64,000 bases of DNA, taken from positions 41,833,098 through 41,897,097 of the forward strand of contig CM069449.1 of the NCBI GenBank assembly GCA_035610835.1, read 5' to 3'. The position numbers were made by a program, and so were the translations under genes. Below the pieces are notes generated by a model. That model was given only the letters and a program-made list of their open reading frames with translations, did no database searches and was not told the origin of the DNA. Below, piece by piece: positions 37,501-48,841 of this stretch (position 1 is its first letter; every line of letters begins with the position of its first letter). Origin of the DNA: Ophiura sarsii. Its lineage: Eukaryota; Echinodermata; Ophiuroidea; Amphilepidida; Ophiuridae.

Positions 37501-38205
37501 CTGTAAAAAAACAGTAATTATTACTGGCAGCTGGGACTCACTAACAGTATGAACTGTTAAATTACGGTGGGCTGTAAAAATTCAAAAATACTGGGTAACT
37601 GTAAAAAAAACGACAGTTTACCTTGCAGCTGGGACTGTTAAATGACGGTGGGCTGTAAAACTACAAAATACTGGACAACTGTAAAAAAACAGTAATTATT
37701 ACTGGCAGCTGGGACTCACTAACAGTATGAACTGTTAAATTACGGTGGGCTGTAAAAATTCAAAAATACTGGGTAACTGTAAAAAAAACGACAGTTTACC
37801 TTGCAGCTGGGACTGTTAAATGACGGTGGGCTGTAAAACTACAAAATACTGGACAACTGTAAAAAACCAGTATTTGTTACTGGCAGCTGCACTGTTAGAA
37901 AAAAACCCGTTTTTAACGGTATAATACCGGCGTCCCAGCTGCCAGTATAATACCGTTAAAATACAGCGGGCCGTAAAATATAATTTCCCGTTAATTCGAA
38001 AAAAAACCCCGTTTTTAAACGGTATAATACCGGCGTCCCAGCTGCCAGTATAATACCGATAAAATACAGTGGGCCGTTAAATATAATTTCCCGTTAATTA
38101 GAAAAACCCGTTTTTTAACGGTATAATACCGTTAAATAGCTGCCAGTTTTATACCGATAAAATACAAAAAACCGTAAAATATAATTTCCCGTTAATTTAT
38201 TTAGT
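37501..38205. repeat. 178-bp tandem pair and ~100-bp CCGTTTTTAACGG repeats
   Basis: Two near-identical 178-bp copies start CTGTAAAAAAACAGTAATTA at 37501 and 37679, with a partial third at 37857. Three shorter units follow, with GTATAATACCG, CCCAGCTGCCAG and TATAATTTCCCGTTAATT. Confidence 0.85.
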
Positions 38206-38383
38206 TTTGACGTTATTTTACGAATGTGTTGTGAATATACATGACCTGTTAATTAACGGGGCTTGTGTTTAATTTCCTAATTTTATGTGTCATTTGTTAA
38301 TTTTATGTGTCAATTGTATATGTCATATGTTTATTCTGCTTTCGCAATTTATTAAAGATTTTTAGATGAACTTACCTTAACTT

Positions 38384-38455
38384 GACTGGACGGGGAATTG
38401 AACCCGGGACCTCTGTATTGTAAGTCGGACGCTTTACCGACTGAGCCAACGAAGT
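38384..38455 (-). tRNA. tRNA-like sequence inside the CACTG element
   Basis: The minus strand shows an A box GGCTCAGTCGGTAAAGCG, an anticodon-like loop CTTACAA (UAC), and a T arm GGGTTCAATTCCC. The lower anticodon stem does not pair, so it is probably a decayed tRNA-derived sequence. Confidence 0.45.
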
Positions 38456-38499
38456 AGTTGATGATGTCGAAGTGTTTTGTGTTATATAAACTATTTATT

Positions 38500-39420
38500 C
38501 ATAAAAAACCGTTAATATACAGGGAGTCGTTACATTACGGGGTTTTACAATTTTTTGTGTAAATATTGTTTTAAAACGGTAAAAAACGTATATTATTCCT
38601 GTAAATTAACGTCAATTTTTAAGTTCGCTGTAAAAAACCGGAATATTTTAGAAATAACGTTGAAATAACGTTAATGTAGAGGGAATCGTAAAATTACGGG
38701 GTCTTACCGTTTTGTGTGTGTAAATGTTGTTTTAAAACGGTAAAAACAGTATATTTATCCTGTAAATTAACGTCAATTTTTACGTTTGCTGTAAAAAACC
38801 GGAATATTTTACAAATAACGGTAAAATAACGTTAATGTAAAGGGAATCGTAAAATTACGGGTTTTTACCATTTTGTTGTTTAAAAATTGTTTTAAAACGG
38901 TAAAACCGTATGTTTTTTCCTGTAAATTAACATCAATTTCTACGTTTGCTGTAAAAAACCGGAATATTTTACAAATAACGTTGAAATATCGGTTATGTAG
39001 AGGAAATCGTAAAATTACGGGGTTTTACCATTTCTTCGGTGTAAATATTGTTTTAAAACGGTAAAAACCGTTTATTTTTCCTGTTAATTAACATCAATTT
39101 TTACGTTTGCTGTGAAAAAACGGATTACTTTACAAATAACGTTAAAATAACGTTTATGTAGAGGGAATCGTAAAATTACGGGTTTTTACCATTTCTTTGT
39201 GTAAATATTGTTTTAAAAAGGTAAAAAAACGTATTTTTCCTGTTAATTAACGTCAATGTTTACATTTGCTGTAAAAAAACGGAATACTTTACAAATAACG
39301 TAAAAATAAAGTTAATATAGAGGGAATCGTAAAATTACTGGTTTTTACCATTTTTGTGTGTAAATACTGTTTTAAAACGATAAAAACCGTATATTTTCCC
39401 TGTAAATTAACGTCAATTTC
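38500..39420. repeat. ~160-bp degenerate tandem array
   Basis: About six units with GTAAAATTACGGGGTTTTACCA, TTGTTTTAAAACGGTAAAAA, CTGTAAATTAACGTCAATTT and GCTGTAAAAAACCGGAATA blocks. Units diverge by roughly 10-15% by eye. Confidence 0.85.
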
Positions 39421-39480
39421 TAACAGTGTGGCAATCTGGACGCCAGTAGTTTACCGTAAAAAAACGTTTAAATACAGTAT

Positions 39481-40860
39481 TGCCTTAATTTAACGGTAAA
39501 TTTAGATTACGTTCAACGTAAAATTACAGACATTTCTTACAACGTACCGTTAAAATAGGAAATATGTTAAGAAAAGTATTTTAACGGTAAATTGCCGTGA
39601 ACTGACAGTTACTTCCGATGTTATATAACAGTATGTTGATTTTGAATTGTGTAATCACGGTATGATATGCTATTTTACATCAAAGTGTATAAACACGGGA
39701 AATCGTAGGTTTTCTTGCGTAAAAATACCGTTTAAATACAGTATTGCCTTAATTTTACGGTAAATTTAGATTACGTTCAACGTAAAATTACAGACATTTC
39801 TTACAACGTACCGTTAAAATAGGAAATATGTTAAGAAAAGTATTTTAACGGTAAATTGCCGTGAACTGACAGTTACTTCCGATGTTATATAACAGTATGT
39901 TGATTTTGAATTGTGTAATCACGGTATGATATGCTATTTTACATCAAAGTGTATAAACACGGGAAATCGTAGGTTTTCTTGCGTAAAAATACCGTTTAAA
40001 TACAGTATTGCCTTAATTTTACGGTAAATTTAGATTACGGTCAACGTAAAATTACAGACATTTCTTACAACGTACCGTTAAAATAGGAAATATGTTAAGA
40101 ACAGTATTTTAACGGTAAATTGCCGTGAACTGACAGTTACTTCCGATGTTATATAACAGTATGTTGATTTTGAATTGTGTAATCACGGTATGATATGCTA
40201 TTTTACATCAAAGTGTATAAACACGGGAAATCGTAGGTTTTCTTGCGTAAAAATACCGTTTAAATACAGTATTGCCTTAATTTTACGGTAAATTTAGATT
40301 ACGTTCAACGTAAAATTACAGACATTTCTTACAACGTACCGTTAAAATAGGAAATATGTTAAGAAAAGTATTTTAACGGTAAATTGCCGTGAACTGACAG
40401 TTACTTCCGATGTTATATAACAGTATGTTGATTTTGAATTGTGTAATCACGGTATGATATGCTATTTTACATCAAAGTGTATAAACACGGGAAATCGTAG
40501 GTTTTCTTGCGTAAAAATACCGTTTAAATACAGTATTGCCTTAATTTTACGGTAAATTTAGATTACGTTCAACGTAAAATTACAGACATTTCTTACAACG
40601 TACCGTTAAAATAGGAAATATGTTAAGAAAAGTATTTGAACGGTAAATTGCCGTGAACTGACAGTTACTTCCGATGTTATATAACAGTATGTTGATTTTG
40701 AATTGTGTAATCACGGTATGATATGCTATTTTACATCAAAGTGTATAAACACGGGAAATCGTAGGTTTTCTTGCGTAAAAATACCGTTTAAATACAGTAT
40801 TGCCTTAATTTTACGGTAAATTTAGATTACGGTCAACGTAAAATTACAGACATTTCTTAC
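39481..40860. repeat. 264-bp satellite, 5.2 homogeneous copies
   Basis: TGCCTTAATT begins at 39481, 39745, 40009, 40273, 40537 and 40801, exactly 264 bp apart each time. Copies differ at only a few bases (for example TTCAACG/GTCAACG). The last copy is cut at the element end. The homogeneity implies recent amplification. Confidence 0.95.
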
Positions 40861-40866
40861 AGTGCA

Positions 40867-42030
40867 CCCGCTGGTCGCTCCACTAGCTTCGCTCACACGG
40901 ATTAAACATTTGCCCCCATCAAAATAGCACGGATATGTTGCAAATATCTATCAAATGAATAGACAACCAGATGTAATCTTTATCTATAATACTAATAGCG
41001 TTTCTCCCAGGAGTTTAGATAGTGCCCCGACGGCTGTGACCGGGAAGGCCAGCTGGCCAGCTGAAACTATAGGGCTAGACAGGGCGAAGTGAAGAGGAAG
41101 GATACAAGGGAAGAAATGGAAAGGAAAGGAAAGGAAAGGACGCCACGTCACAAGCCCCCCCCCCCCCCTCGCTCTCAAGTTTCTGACTCGGTGGTAATTC
41201 TCAAAATTCGGTATGAAGGAGCTCGATTTTCTGCGCCGGTTTGGGGTCAAGTTGAATATCAAAAAATATTTCTCCAAGTTTTATCTATCTAAATGTTTTT
41301 TTCATTTTGGTACTGACTTGCGTATTATTCTAAGAGAGATACAAATATTAAACAAGGTATCGACACATGTCAACTAATAATTGAGCTGATAAACTACAAG
41401 TATTGATTTGTTTCCGGGAAATTCCACTTGAAATCCTTACACCCCCTATTATACATGTAGCTTGGAATTTATCAAATTGAGTCACCCATGAATGTAACTT
41501 CATATGAAATATTGAGGTGTGTCTTCTATAGGGGGTGTATGGATTTCTAATAGCCCAATACAAATAGCGTAGACAAATACATTTTCGACGTTTTTCAGTT
41601 CCACCTGTGAATGAAATGAATGTAATTTGTTAATAAAAAATAAGGGCAGATAGAGGACGCGTACGGCTAAAACAGTAAGAGAGTATTGATGAATGACGAC
41701 CTTGAACTTTAATAAGATTTATTAAGTTAAAATTATAGATGAAGTGTCTTTCCACGGATTTTATTGCAGCCGGGGGCGGGGCCGGGGGTGCTCGAATTTT
41801 TTCAACGTGGTGTAGGCTTAGATGGTAAAGAGATTTCTACCACCTAGTTAAAAATGCCAATTAAGATTGATAAACGGTTTCAAATTACACTATTTGCACC
41901 TTTTTAAAACAACCCCGTGGGCCTACTTCTTACATACAGAAGGCAACAATAAATTATAGTAATGCATTCTGAATTGTTAATTATAAGATTGGTGCAAAAA
42001 GTTTGTTGTATAATTTTGATAACAATTAGC
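40867..42030. other. No gene recognised
   Basis: Contains a purine-rich tract with a GGAAA repeat (41115-41140), a C tract and AT-rich sequence. Nothing that can be supported as coding. Confidence 0.5.
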
Positions 42031-42039
42031 ATGTCTTAC

Positions 42040-42859
42040 CAGAATGATTCAAGCGTGTCAGTGTTGGTAATTCAAATATGTCAGGTGTTGACGCAATATT
42101 CTCATAATCATAAACTTCTGTTGTAACCTCATACCAGGACGACATCTGGTACGATGTTGACATTGATATAGTATCGTGTGGATGAACCCATGCACCTGGC
42201 GATGATGATGATGATGGCATAGTTTGTATATTTGTATGATGCATATCTGTGATGTAAGAGGGGAGTGATGGAGTGCTTTTCATTTCGACAGACTCGTCAT
42301 AGTTAAACGATGAAGAACTTAGTTGGTAAGTAGTTATAGATGGTGATGGTTCAATGCCATAGAAAGAAGGGGTTGAGACCACGGACGAGACGCCATTATT
42401 GTAACCGGAAGCAGGCGATAAGATGCCATTGCTATCACCGGAAACAGACGACAAAGGTAAATAAGTTATTGTATCAATGGAATGTAACACTGACGAAGCC
42501 TCGGGTCCCGATGTTGGACTATATCCGGTAGCAGTGGGTCTTACCAGGTGAGACCAAGAATCGGTAAAAAGTTGCGGATTTTGTTTCAGCGTCGACATAC
42601 TTGATGACGTGTCTAAGGCAGTCGTATGGTTTGATGACAAGGTGTGCATTGCATCTTGTGAAGACGGAAATGAATTGGAATAGTAGTGCGATGAATGTTC
42701 AGGAGCAGGAGCCACTTGAACAGTAGTCGTTAATAGTAAGTAGATCACGCAATACACGACGTGGGCTTTGAAACACCAGAAGCCAAGCTGCACATCCAAA
42801 ATTGCTGCTTTAATAATAGATAATTCTCCAGACGAGCTGTGTGCCGTGCAAATTGTCAT
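42040..42859 (-). CDS. Exon of Ser/Thr-rich membrane-anchored protein
   Basis: The first in-frame ATG is at 42859. The frame stays open for about 273 codons to the donor TCTG|GTAAGA at 42040/42039; read-through would stop seven codons later. Residues ~33-52 form a hydrophobic segment (AHVVYCVIYLLLTTTVQVAP), probably a signal peptide or anchor. The rest is Ser/Thr/Pro/Tyr-rich and low in charge, a mucin-like stalk suitable for O-glycosylation, with no Cys-rich domain. The donor leaves a single base (phase 1), which the exon at 18477-18736 completes in frame and supplies with a transmembrane helix. The 5' end may instead come from an upstream exon. Not a family I can name. Confidence 0.6.
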
Positions 42860-43107
42860 ACTTAACAACCGGCATTCTGTGGTCTTCTCATCAGAGAAAA
42901 AAATAAAACGTCATTAAACTCACATCCTGTAAGTGTAACTGACAGCATCAATTTGTGCTTCAAGGTAATCTTACCTAATTTTGCCATGGTGATTGCGCCA
43001 TGTATTATTGATCAGCTGGTTGACGCACCGACATGCGCAGTTTGGTCGCCATGAAATCGCTTTGAACATAATGCAATGCTGATGATGTATTGCTATGATG
43101 ATTTTTA

Positions 43108-43300
43108 ATCAGAATATGTGCATGATCTGCTTTTTTGATACTGGAAATCTGAATTGATTGTTATTAACATTATCGTGATGGTGTGAATCCGCCATCCGCG
43201 GATCAGAATATGTGCATGATCTGCTTTTTTGATACTGGAAATCTGGCCCATGGATTGTTATTAACATTATCGTGATGGTGTGAATCCGCCATCCGCCATC
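43108..43300. repeat. 94-bp tandem duplication
   Basis: Copies start ATCAGAATATGTGCATGATC at 43108 and 43202; each ends GTGTGAATCCGCCATCCG. They differ by a small indel (GAATTGA versus GCCCATG). Confidence 0.9.
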
Positions 43301-43763
43301 AATTAAAAAAACAAAATATACAGTGATGACGACATCGAAATCGTAATTACATCCAAATGACGTTATTAGCGGGGTTATTAGCTTTATCTGTTATGTGGAA
43401 TAATTATCACATCCTTAATGATTTTGCTCATTGAATTTGCCCATTGCGTCGTGTAATTGTAGAGGGTGGTCCGAAAGTTATAATCTGTTAACACGAAGAC
43501 CGCATACATTCGGTATACAGTCCTCAAAAAAGTAACCGTTTTCCAGGTACTAAACATGCTCATAGCTCTACAGATTACTATATTTCCAAGTTGCAAATAT
43601 TAAAAAGCAAAATGATGGAAAAAATTCTCTTCTTCAATTAGAGACATTGTTCGTTAAAATCGGTCATAATAATTAAGAACGTTACACCGAAAAAAACGAA
43701 CCAATGTGCAATTTTCATTTTCGCACTTGCGTTTTGAGCACGAAGGATAGTGTGACAGGTCTG

Positions 43764-44393
43764 TATACACCTAGCACATAAAGTCCCTGCTCAGGTGCTT
43801 TGAGGTTGACTAATTCAAAATATATAATCGGTACCAAAAATCTGAGATATACATTAAATGAGCAAATTTCTTCTCCGCAGTTTGATACCTCATTCATCAA
43901 AATCGAATGGATACTTTTAAAGTTATGTCGATTTCAATGACCGTTCATGCAACAGAAAAGTGGCACTAGGTATAGGAATCATTGATTTGTGTGTGATAAC
44001 TGTGTGCTATCTGAACGTGACAGATGAATGGGTCTTTAGTGATAACCGCAATGTGCGGGACAAAGGGTGTATCTGGCTGTGAAGAATACAAGTATTAGCT
44101 GATAAGCTGTGAGTTTTTCAGTGCGTAAATCCATAGACGGGTAAAACATTGATTTTTACCGTCTATGGTAAATCACACACAAATCAATGATTTCCTATAC
44201 CTAGTGCCACTTTTCTGTTGCATGAACGGTCATTGAAATCGACATAACTTTAAAAGTATCCATTCGATTTTGTTGAATGAGGTATCAAACTGCGGAGAAG
44301 AAATTTGCTCATTTAATGTTTTGGTACCGATTATATATTTTGAATTAGTCAACCTCAAAGCACCTGAGCAGGGACTTTATGTGCTAGGTGTAT
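43764..44393. mobile_element. Foldback element with ~230-bp arms
   Basis: 43764-43997 is inverted at 44172-44393 (TATACACCTAGCACATAAAG ... at both ends), with one ~14-bp deletion in the right arm. The centre holds a second small stem (CCATAGACGG/CCGTCTATGG). No coding potential and no exact target duplication seen. Confidence 0.8.
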
Positions 44394-44819
44394 ATGGGCT
44401 GCATTGTTCAATGAAGCATCCGCAATCCTGATCTTACACTATCGACTGGTGAGTTGTCGCTCCCAGTTAATCACTATAATTATAATCTGCCTATTGCTAC
44501 ACGGAGGCTGCGTGTAGAAGAAATGCTAAATTAATGAAACACAGACTAGTTGTGAATATATAGCCGTGCTAATATTCAATCAGTCTTCACGTGTAATATC
44601 TCAAATTAAAGGGGAGACATATCTTTACAAATTTATAAATTATATTTTTACATAGGGGCTATATAGTTTTGAAGTTAAGAGCATATTTATGCCCTGGTAA
44701 GTTACACATTTTGAGGACTGAATAACAATTGTACTTTGTATGAAAAGCACGCGAAGGAAAATCAGGTGGCAGAAGCATGCCTGCTAACCCCCCCCCCCCC
44801 CCCTCCCCCAAAAAAACCC

Positions 44820-45430
44820 ACCAGCCGTCCAAAATGTAAAATACCATGTATGTTGATACATTAACTATTATTCTCTACGTAATGATTGTAATAATGATAT
44901 GATTGTATTTATGGTACAACTAACAAGTTTATTTATACCACTTCAGCCGTCCAAAATTTAGAAAAAAAATACCATACAGGTTGATACATTTTACTATTAT
45001 TCTGTACGTAATGATTGTAATAATGAAATGATTGTATTTAAGCTACAACTTGCAAGTTTATTTATACCACTTCAGCCTTCCAAAATTTAGAAAAAAATAC
45101 CATGCTATTTGATACATTCAACACCGCTGTTCAGCAGCGAACTATTATTCTCTACGTAATGATTGTAGTACTGAAAAGATTATATTTAAGGTACAACTTA
45201 TAAGTTTATTTATACCACTTCAGCCGTCCAAAATTTAGAAAAAAAATACCATGCAAATTGATACATTCAACACCGCTGTTCAGCATGCAGCGAACTATTT
45301 TTCTCTACGTAATGATTGTATACTGAAATGAATGTATTTAAGGTACAACTTACAAGTTTATGTATACCACTTCAGCCGTCCAAAATTTAGAAAAAAAATA
45401 CCATGCTATTTGAGACATTCAACATCGCTG
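44820..45430. repeat. 124/150-bp tandem array
   Basis: Five units containing CCGTCCAAAATTTAGAAAAA, CTACGTAATGATTGTA and AAGTTTATTTATACCACTTC. Later units carry a ~26-bp extra block (CAACACCGCTGTTCAGCAGC). The array abuts the 3' end of a minus-strand LINE. Confidence 0.85.
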
Positions 45431-45440
45431 TCCAACAGCG

Positions 45441-46040
45441 AATAATAATAATACTAATAAAACGGTGCTTCTAAAGCGCCTCCCACCGAAGTCTCTAAGC
45501 GCTTTCAGATGACAATATAAGAAAAATACAATGTGGATGAACATGGAAAAACATTGTAAACAGGGAAAATCAATCATCAAAAGCAATTGTGAATAAGTGT
45601 GTCTTTAGAGACGATTTGAAATGGCTAAGAGTTTTGCAGTTCTTGATGTGAAGCGGAAGTTGATTCCAAAGTTCAGCTGAAGCATGACGAAATGAACGAT
45701 GCCCATAAGTTAAAGTTGACACAGATGCAATGATAAGTTGTTGATTTGAAGCCGATCGTAAATTTCGAGATGGTTTGTATTCCTGTATGAGTTCTTGTAG
45801 ATAAACCGGTGCCATATTATGGATGCATTTGTAAGTTACAAGTTACAACAATGATTTTGTACATACTACGGTAGGATACCGGCAACCAATGAAGCTTCTG
45901 AAGTACTGGTGTAATGTGATGAATACCAAGGTGATCATAATAACGAGTGCGTGTAACAAGCCTTGCAGCAGAGTTTTGTATTCTCTGTAACTTTGCGATG
46001 TGTGAGTTCAGGTAAGGTTGAGGAGTGATCCTCCCTCCCA
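45441..46040 (-). pseudogene. 5'-truncated LINE: reverse-transcriptase tail and 3' UTR
   Basis: The minus strand encodes KLQRIQNSAARLVTRTRYYD, then ITPVLQKLHWLPV, and after a frame change MAPVYLQELIQEYKPSRNLR ... RHASAELWNQLPLHIKNCKT ... FKSSLKTHLF. This is the standard end of CR1/jockey-type reverse-transcriptase ORFs. The frame change near 45835-45845 coincides with a short tandem duplication (GTAACTT twice). The 3' UTR has a potential stem (AAGCGCTT...GCGCTTT) and ends in a TATTATTATT tail near 45441-45460, as in CR1/L2-like elements. The 5' part of the element is missing. Confidence 0.8.
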
Positions 46041-46441
46041 CTGGTAACATTGTAGCCCAGTGCACTAATAAAACTCTATTGTACATTTCACGGACATAAA
46101 TTATGCTAATGAGCTCATTAAATGACGTCACTCGCATCATCGGGTTTTTCCGATGATTGAAATACGTTGATTGAAATTCTAGGTCGAGTAAAATGATGTT
46201 CTTATTTGTTGTCTGTGAGCTTTTCTGATTTTTTCCCCGTATTGGAGTATTTTTTTATTGAAAATAGACAGTTCAAATTAAACGTTGGTTCCAAGTTCAA
46301 CCGACAGCACATGTATTAAAGGCAACAGCAACGGCAATATGCAAGCAACATTTGAGAAAAAACGATGCCCGACTTTGCAAGAAAGTGTACGGGGAAGTGT
46401 ATGGGTGAACATGACAAACCAAAACAGCCTAGTAAATAATC

Positions 46442-46458
46442 ACCTCCGTGGCGCAATT

Positions 46459-46498
<40 letters not shown>

Positions 46499-46515
46499 GA
46501 GTCCAGCCGGGGGCG
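46442..46515 (+). tRNA. tRNA-Asn(GTT)
   Basis: A nearly complete cloverleaf: D arm GCGCAATTGGTTAGCGC, anticodon stem TTCGG/CCGAA with loop CTGTTAA (GTT at 46476-46478), and T arm GGTGG-TTCGAGT-CCAGC with one mismatch. Acceptor strands pair except for the first pair (A-C). A TTTTT run at 46523-46527 is a suitable Pol III terminator. It closely resembles animal tRNA-Asn and may be functional or a slightly decayed copy. Confidence 0.7.
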
Positions 46516-46894
46516 TTGTTACTTTTTGCATTTAATGCAGATCGACAAATCACAGTAAAAATATAATATTGACAAAATCACAGACCACTTACACAAAAAT
46601 CGCATCTGCGCATGCTCCTGTCGTGATCGAAATCTACCACACAAGCAATGGGCGAGTTTTATAAGTGCAGTGCCACCTGTCGCATGGTCGATTCCTCGGC
46701 GACTAATCCGAGGCCCCCACTCTAGGACACCTGTCCTGGAGTGAGGAGGGGGTGTTGGACCTCCTGTCAGAAATAAGATCAAGATCTGACTTAAGAGCTC
46801 CTTTAGATCGGACTGGAGTCCAAGGAGTTCATCCATCTACCACATTCCAACTTGGTAGACTGTCCCGGAGAGGAGATGGGCACCACTGGGATGG

Positions 46895-47620
46895 ATGCTT
46901 TGCCCAAGATACGCCACAATGATAATGACAACCAATTCTATAACCATACCGGCTCGGTCGTCGCCCGGGTTAACAAGGACCGCGCTTTCCACTGGCAAAA
47001 ACACCAGAGTGGAGGTGCAAAATGATACTGGTGCAAAAGATAGCAAGATCCGTACTAGAAACAAGATCACTATTGGCACCTGAAATGTCCGAACACTAAG
47101 AGCAGAAGGCAGGCTAGATGAACTGACACATGAAATGGTCAGATATCGTTGGCATATCGTTGGGCTCTGTGAAGTACGCTGGAAAAACTTTGGAGAAACA
47201 TCCACGGAGGAAGGCCACAAGTTCTACTTCAGTGGCAGAGAGGACACACCTCAGCATGGCGTTGGATTCTTGGTTCACAAGGACTTTGCAAACACAGTCA
47301 TGAGCTGTCGGTCAATCTCCAGCAGACTCATCCCCATTCGTCTGAGAGCAACCCCCTTTAATATTACAATTATCCAGGCATACGCTCCAACATCTGACTA
47401 CAGTGATGATGATATAGAAGAATTCTATGAGCAGCTACACTCGGAAGTCTTGGAGCAGACCCCCAAGAAGGATATCTTTGTTGTGCAAGGCGATTGGAAT
47501 GCCAAAGTAGGAGAGGATGCTAACAACACCTGGAAAGGCACATGTGGACGTTACTGCAATGCGGAGACAAATGAGAGAGGCCTGAGACTCTTTGAATTTG
47601 CCAACCACTGTATTTGTATT
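46895..47620 (+). pseudogene. LINE endonuclease domain (craniofacial development protein 2-like)
   Basis: One frame with a single TGA (47081-47083), at the place where the family has the tryptophan of GTWNVRTL. After it come NVRTLRAEGRLDEL, HIVGLCEVRWKNF, HGVGFLVHKDFA, RLIPIRLRATPFNITIIQAY and GDWNAKVGEDANNTWKG. These are the motifs of the endonuclease/exonuclease/phosphatase domain of RTE-type LINEs, often annotated as craniofacial development protein 2-like. Similarity fades after LRLFEFANH (~47605). The reverse transcriptase is absent. Upstream 46680-46890 looks like the 5' region of the same element. Dead copy, truncated at the 3' side. Confidence 0.85.
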
Positions 47621-47741
47621 ACTTGTTATAGCTATTCCGGTGGATGTACAACCAAGAACAGTTTGATATTTCAAAGTTATGCCTATTTGTACTATGTATT
47701 TATAGGGTGAAAGTCAGACGTCCTGTAGGCCTAGTTGTTAA

Positions 47742-47975
47742 AACATTTTCTACGCGACAGGCGTCTGCAGACGGACATTCCAACATTTTACAAAATGTTT
47801 CAAAAATGTCAACATTGTTGAATTTCATTATCATGTTTGGAATCACCACGTGAAATGCATTTGAATAAGTACCAACATGCCTAGTATTGATTCAGTAATC
47901 CCTTGGATAGACCTTGAAAGTTTGGAAAGGTTTCTGACAAATCTGTTTTGTACAGTAAAACTATATAGCCGCGTG
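47742..47975 (+). mobile_element. TTAA-target MITE, family A copy 5
   Basis: TTAA at 47738-47741, then a decayed end AACATTTTCTACGCGACAGG and the shared GGCGTCTGCAGACG, GGAATCACCACG and GCCGCGTGAAAAGTG blocks. The right target is replaced by a T/G run. Confidence 0.75.
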
Positions 47976-48389
47976 AAAAGTGTTTTTTTTGGGGGGGGGG
48001 GGGGGTTGGGGAAGCACGGTTGGTATGCATGCTGGAGTGCACAATAAATATTCTTAGGGCGCAATAAGTGTTAAGCGTAGTTTCGATTAGTCTTACTTAG
48101 AGGAGTTTTGTTACATCCGGGAATCAAAGGTCAATCTATATCTGATAATATTGACAGTGACTATAGTTGCTAAACACACAATGCACATGGTGAACTTAAC
48201 ATACTGAACTTTTGATCACAGCACGCAGATATAAGTCAAACTATGTCGACTTTCACGTAGGTACCACTTATATTAGTTCAGCCGACACTCGGGAACCGAT
48301 ATCACACACGAGTAGCATAGCAATCATACTACTGTATAAACCGGCAAAAAATAGTATTGTACCATAAAACACCACAAAACCTTGTGACT

Positions 48390-48657
48390 ATGGCATTAAA
48401 TGACGTCGAGCTACGCCGTTTAGCGGATAATTTGAGTACAGAATGGAAGAAATTAGCCACATTCTTAGGGTTTACCAACGCTAAGATTCAACAATTTGAA
48501 TTAGATCATGCTGACGGCGACCCAATAGAGAACACCATATTTGCAATGCTTGTAGCGTGGCGGGAACGACAGTCGGTTAAAAGTAACTTCAGAAAGATCA
48601 TGAAAATAGCACTGGACAAATGTAATAGAGTCGACCTCGCTGACAGCATTTTACCAG
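48390..48657 (+). CDS. First coding exon: Death domain
   Basis: ATG at 48390 opens MALNDVELRRLADNLSTEWK, followed by KLATFLGFTNAKIQQFELDH, AMLVAWRERQ and LDKCNRVDLADSILPG, and ends at donor CCAG|GTATGT (48658). The helix pattern L..LA..L...WK.LA..LG......... A...ML..W..R......L..AL..C.R.DLAD.I is that of the Death-domain fold used in apoptosis and NF-kB/Toll signalling adaptors and receptors. Eighty-nine codons cover the whole domain, with phase 1 at the end; the following exons are not visible in this window. Deuterostome invertebrates carry many such genes. I cannot say which partner domain follows. Confidence 0.75.
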
Positions 48658-48841
48658 GTATGTGGTAGACTGGTAGTATAAAGGTCAAAGGTGGGTGAAA
48701 ACAATCCTCGATTACATTATTAAGACCCCCTTTCTCTTTAGCTTCGCTGTCACCCACAATATACGGTACCTTTAGTAACGATGTTTAGGCTTTTTCTAGC
48801 ACGGTTCAAGCAATTGCTTGAGCCTGGCCATCAGTATCAAC

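Larger units (their letters stand above)
37484..40864. mobile_element. 3.4-kb CACTG element built of satellite repeats
   Basis: Left end CACTGTTAAAAATAAAACTG; the right end is the complement of CACTGTAAGAAATGTC. A CA dinucleotide lies on both sides (37482-37483, 40865-40866). The interior is almost entirely tandem repeats with AACGGTAAAA/CTGTAAAA cores, in four blocks, plus one tRNA-like sequence. An internal terminus-like TAACAGTGTGG (39421) suggests an element inside an element. CACTA/EnSpm-like, inferred. Confidence 0.6.
18737..42039 (-). other. Inferred ~23-kb intron of the membrane-protein gene
   Basis: Bounded on the minus strand by the donor G|GTAAGA (42039 downward) and the acceptor TTTTATCTCAG (ending 18737). 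It is phase 1 at both sides. It is filled with mobile elements and satellites; additional phase-1 exons inside it cannot be excluded. Stretches at 18740-20045, 27400-29060, 29410-30685 and 32313-33360 hold nothing I can name beyond poly-G/poly-T tracts and short motif-free frames. Confidence 0.5.

Noticed and set aside
39481..40860. CRISPR-like regular repeats
   Set aside because: The 264-bp copies are contiguous, with no unique spacers, and the sequence is eukaryotic; it is a tandem satellite.
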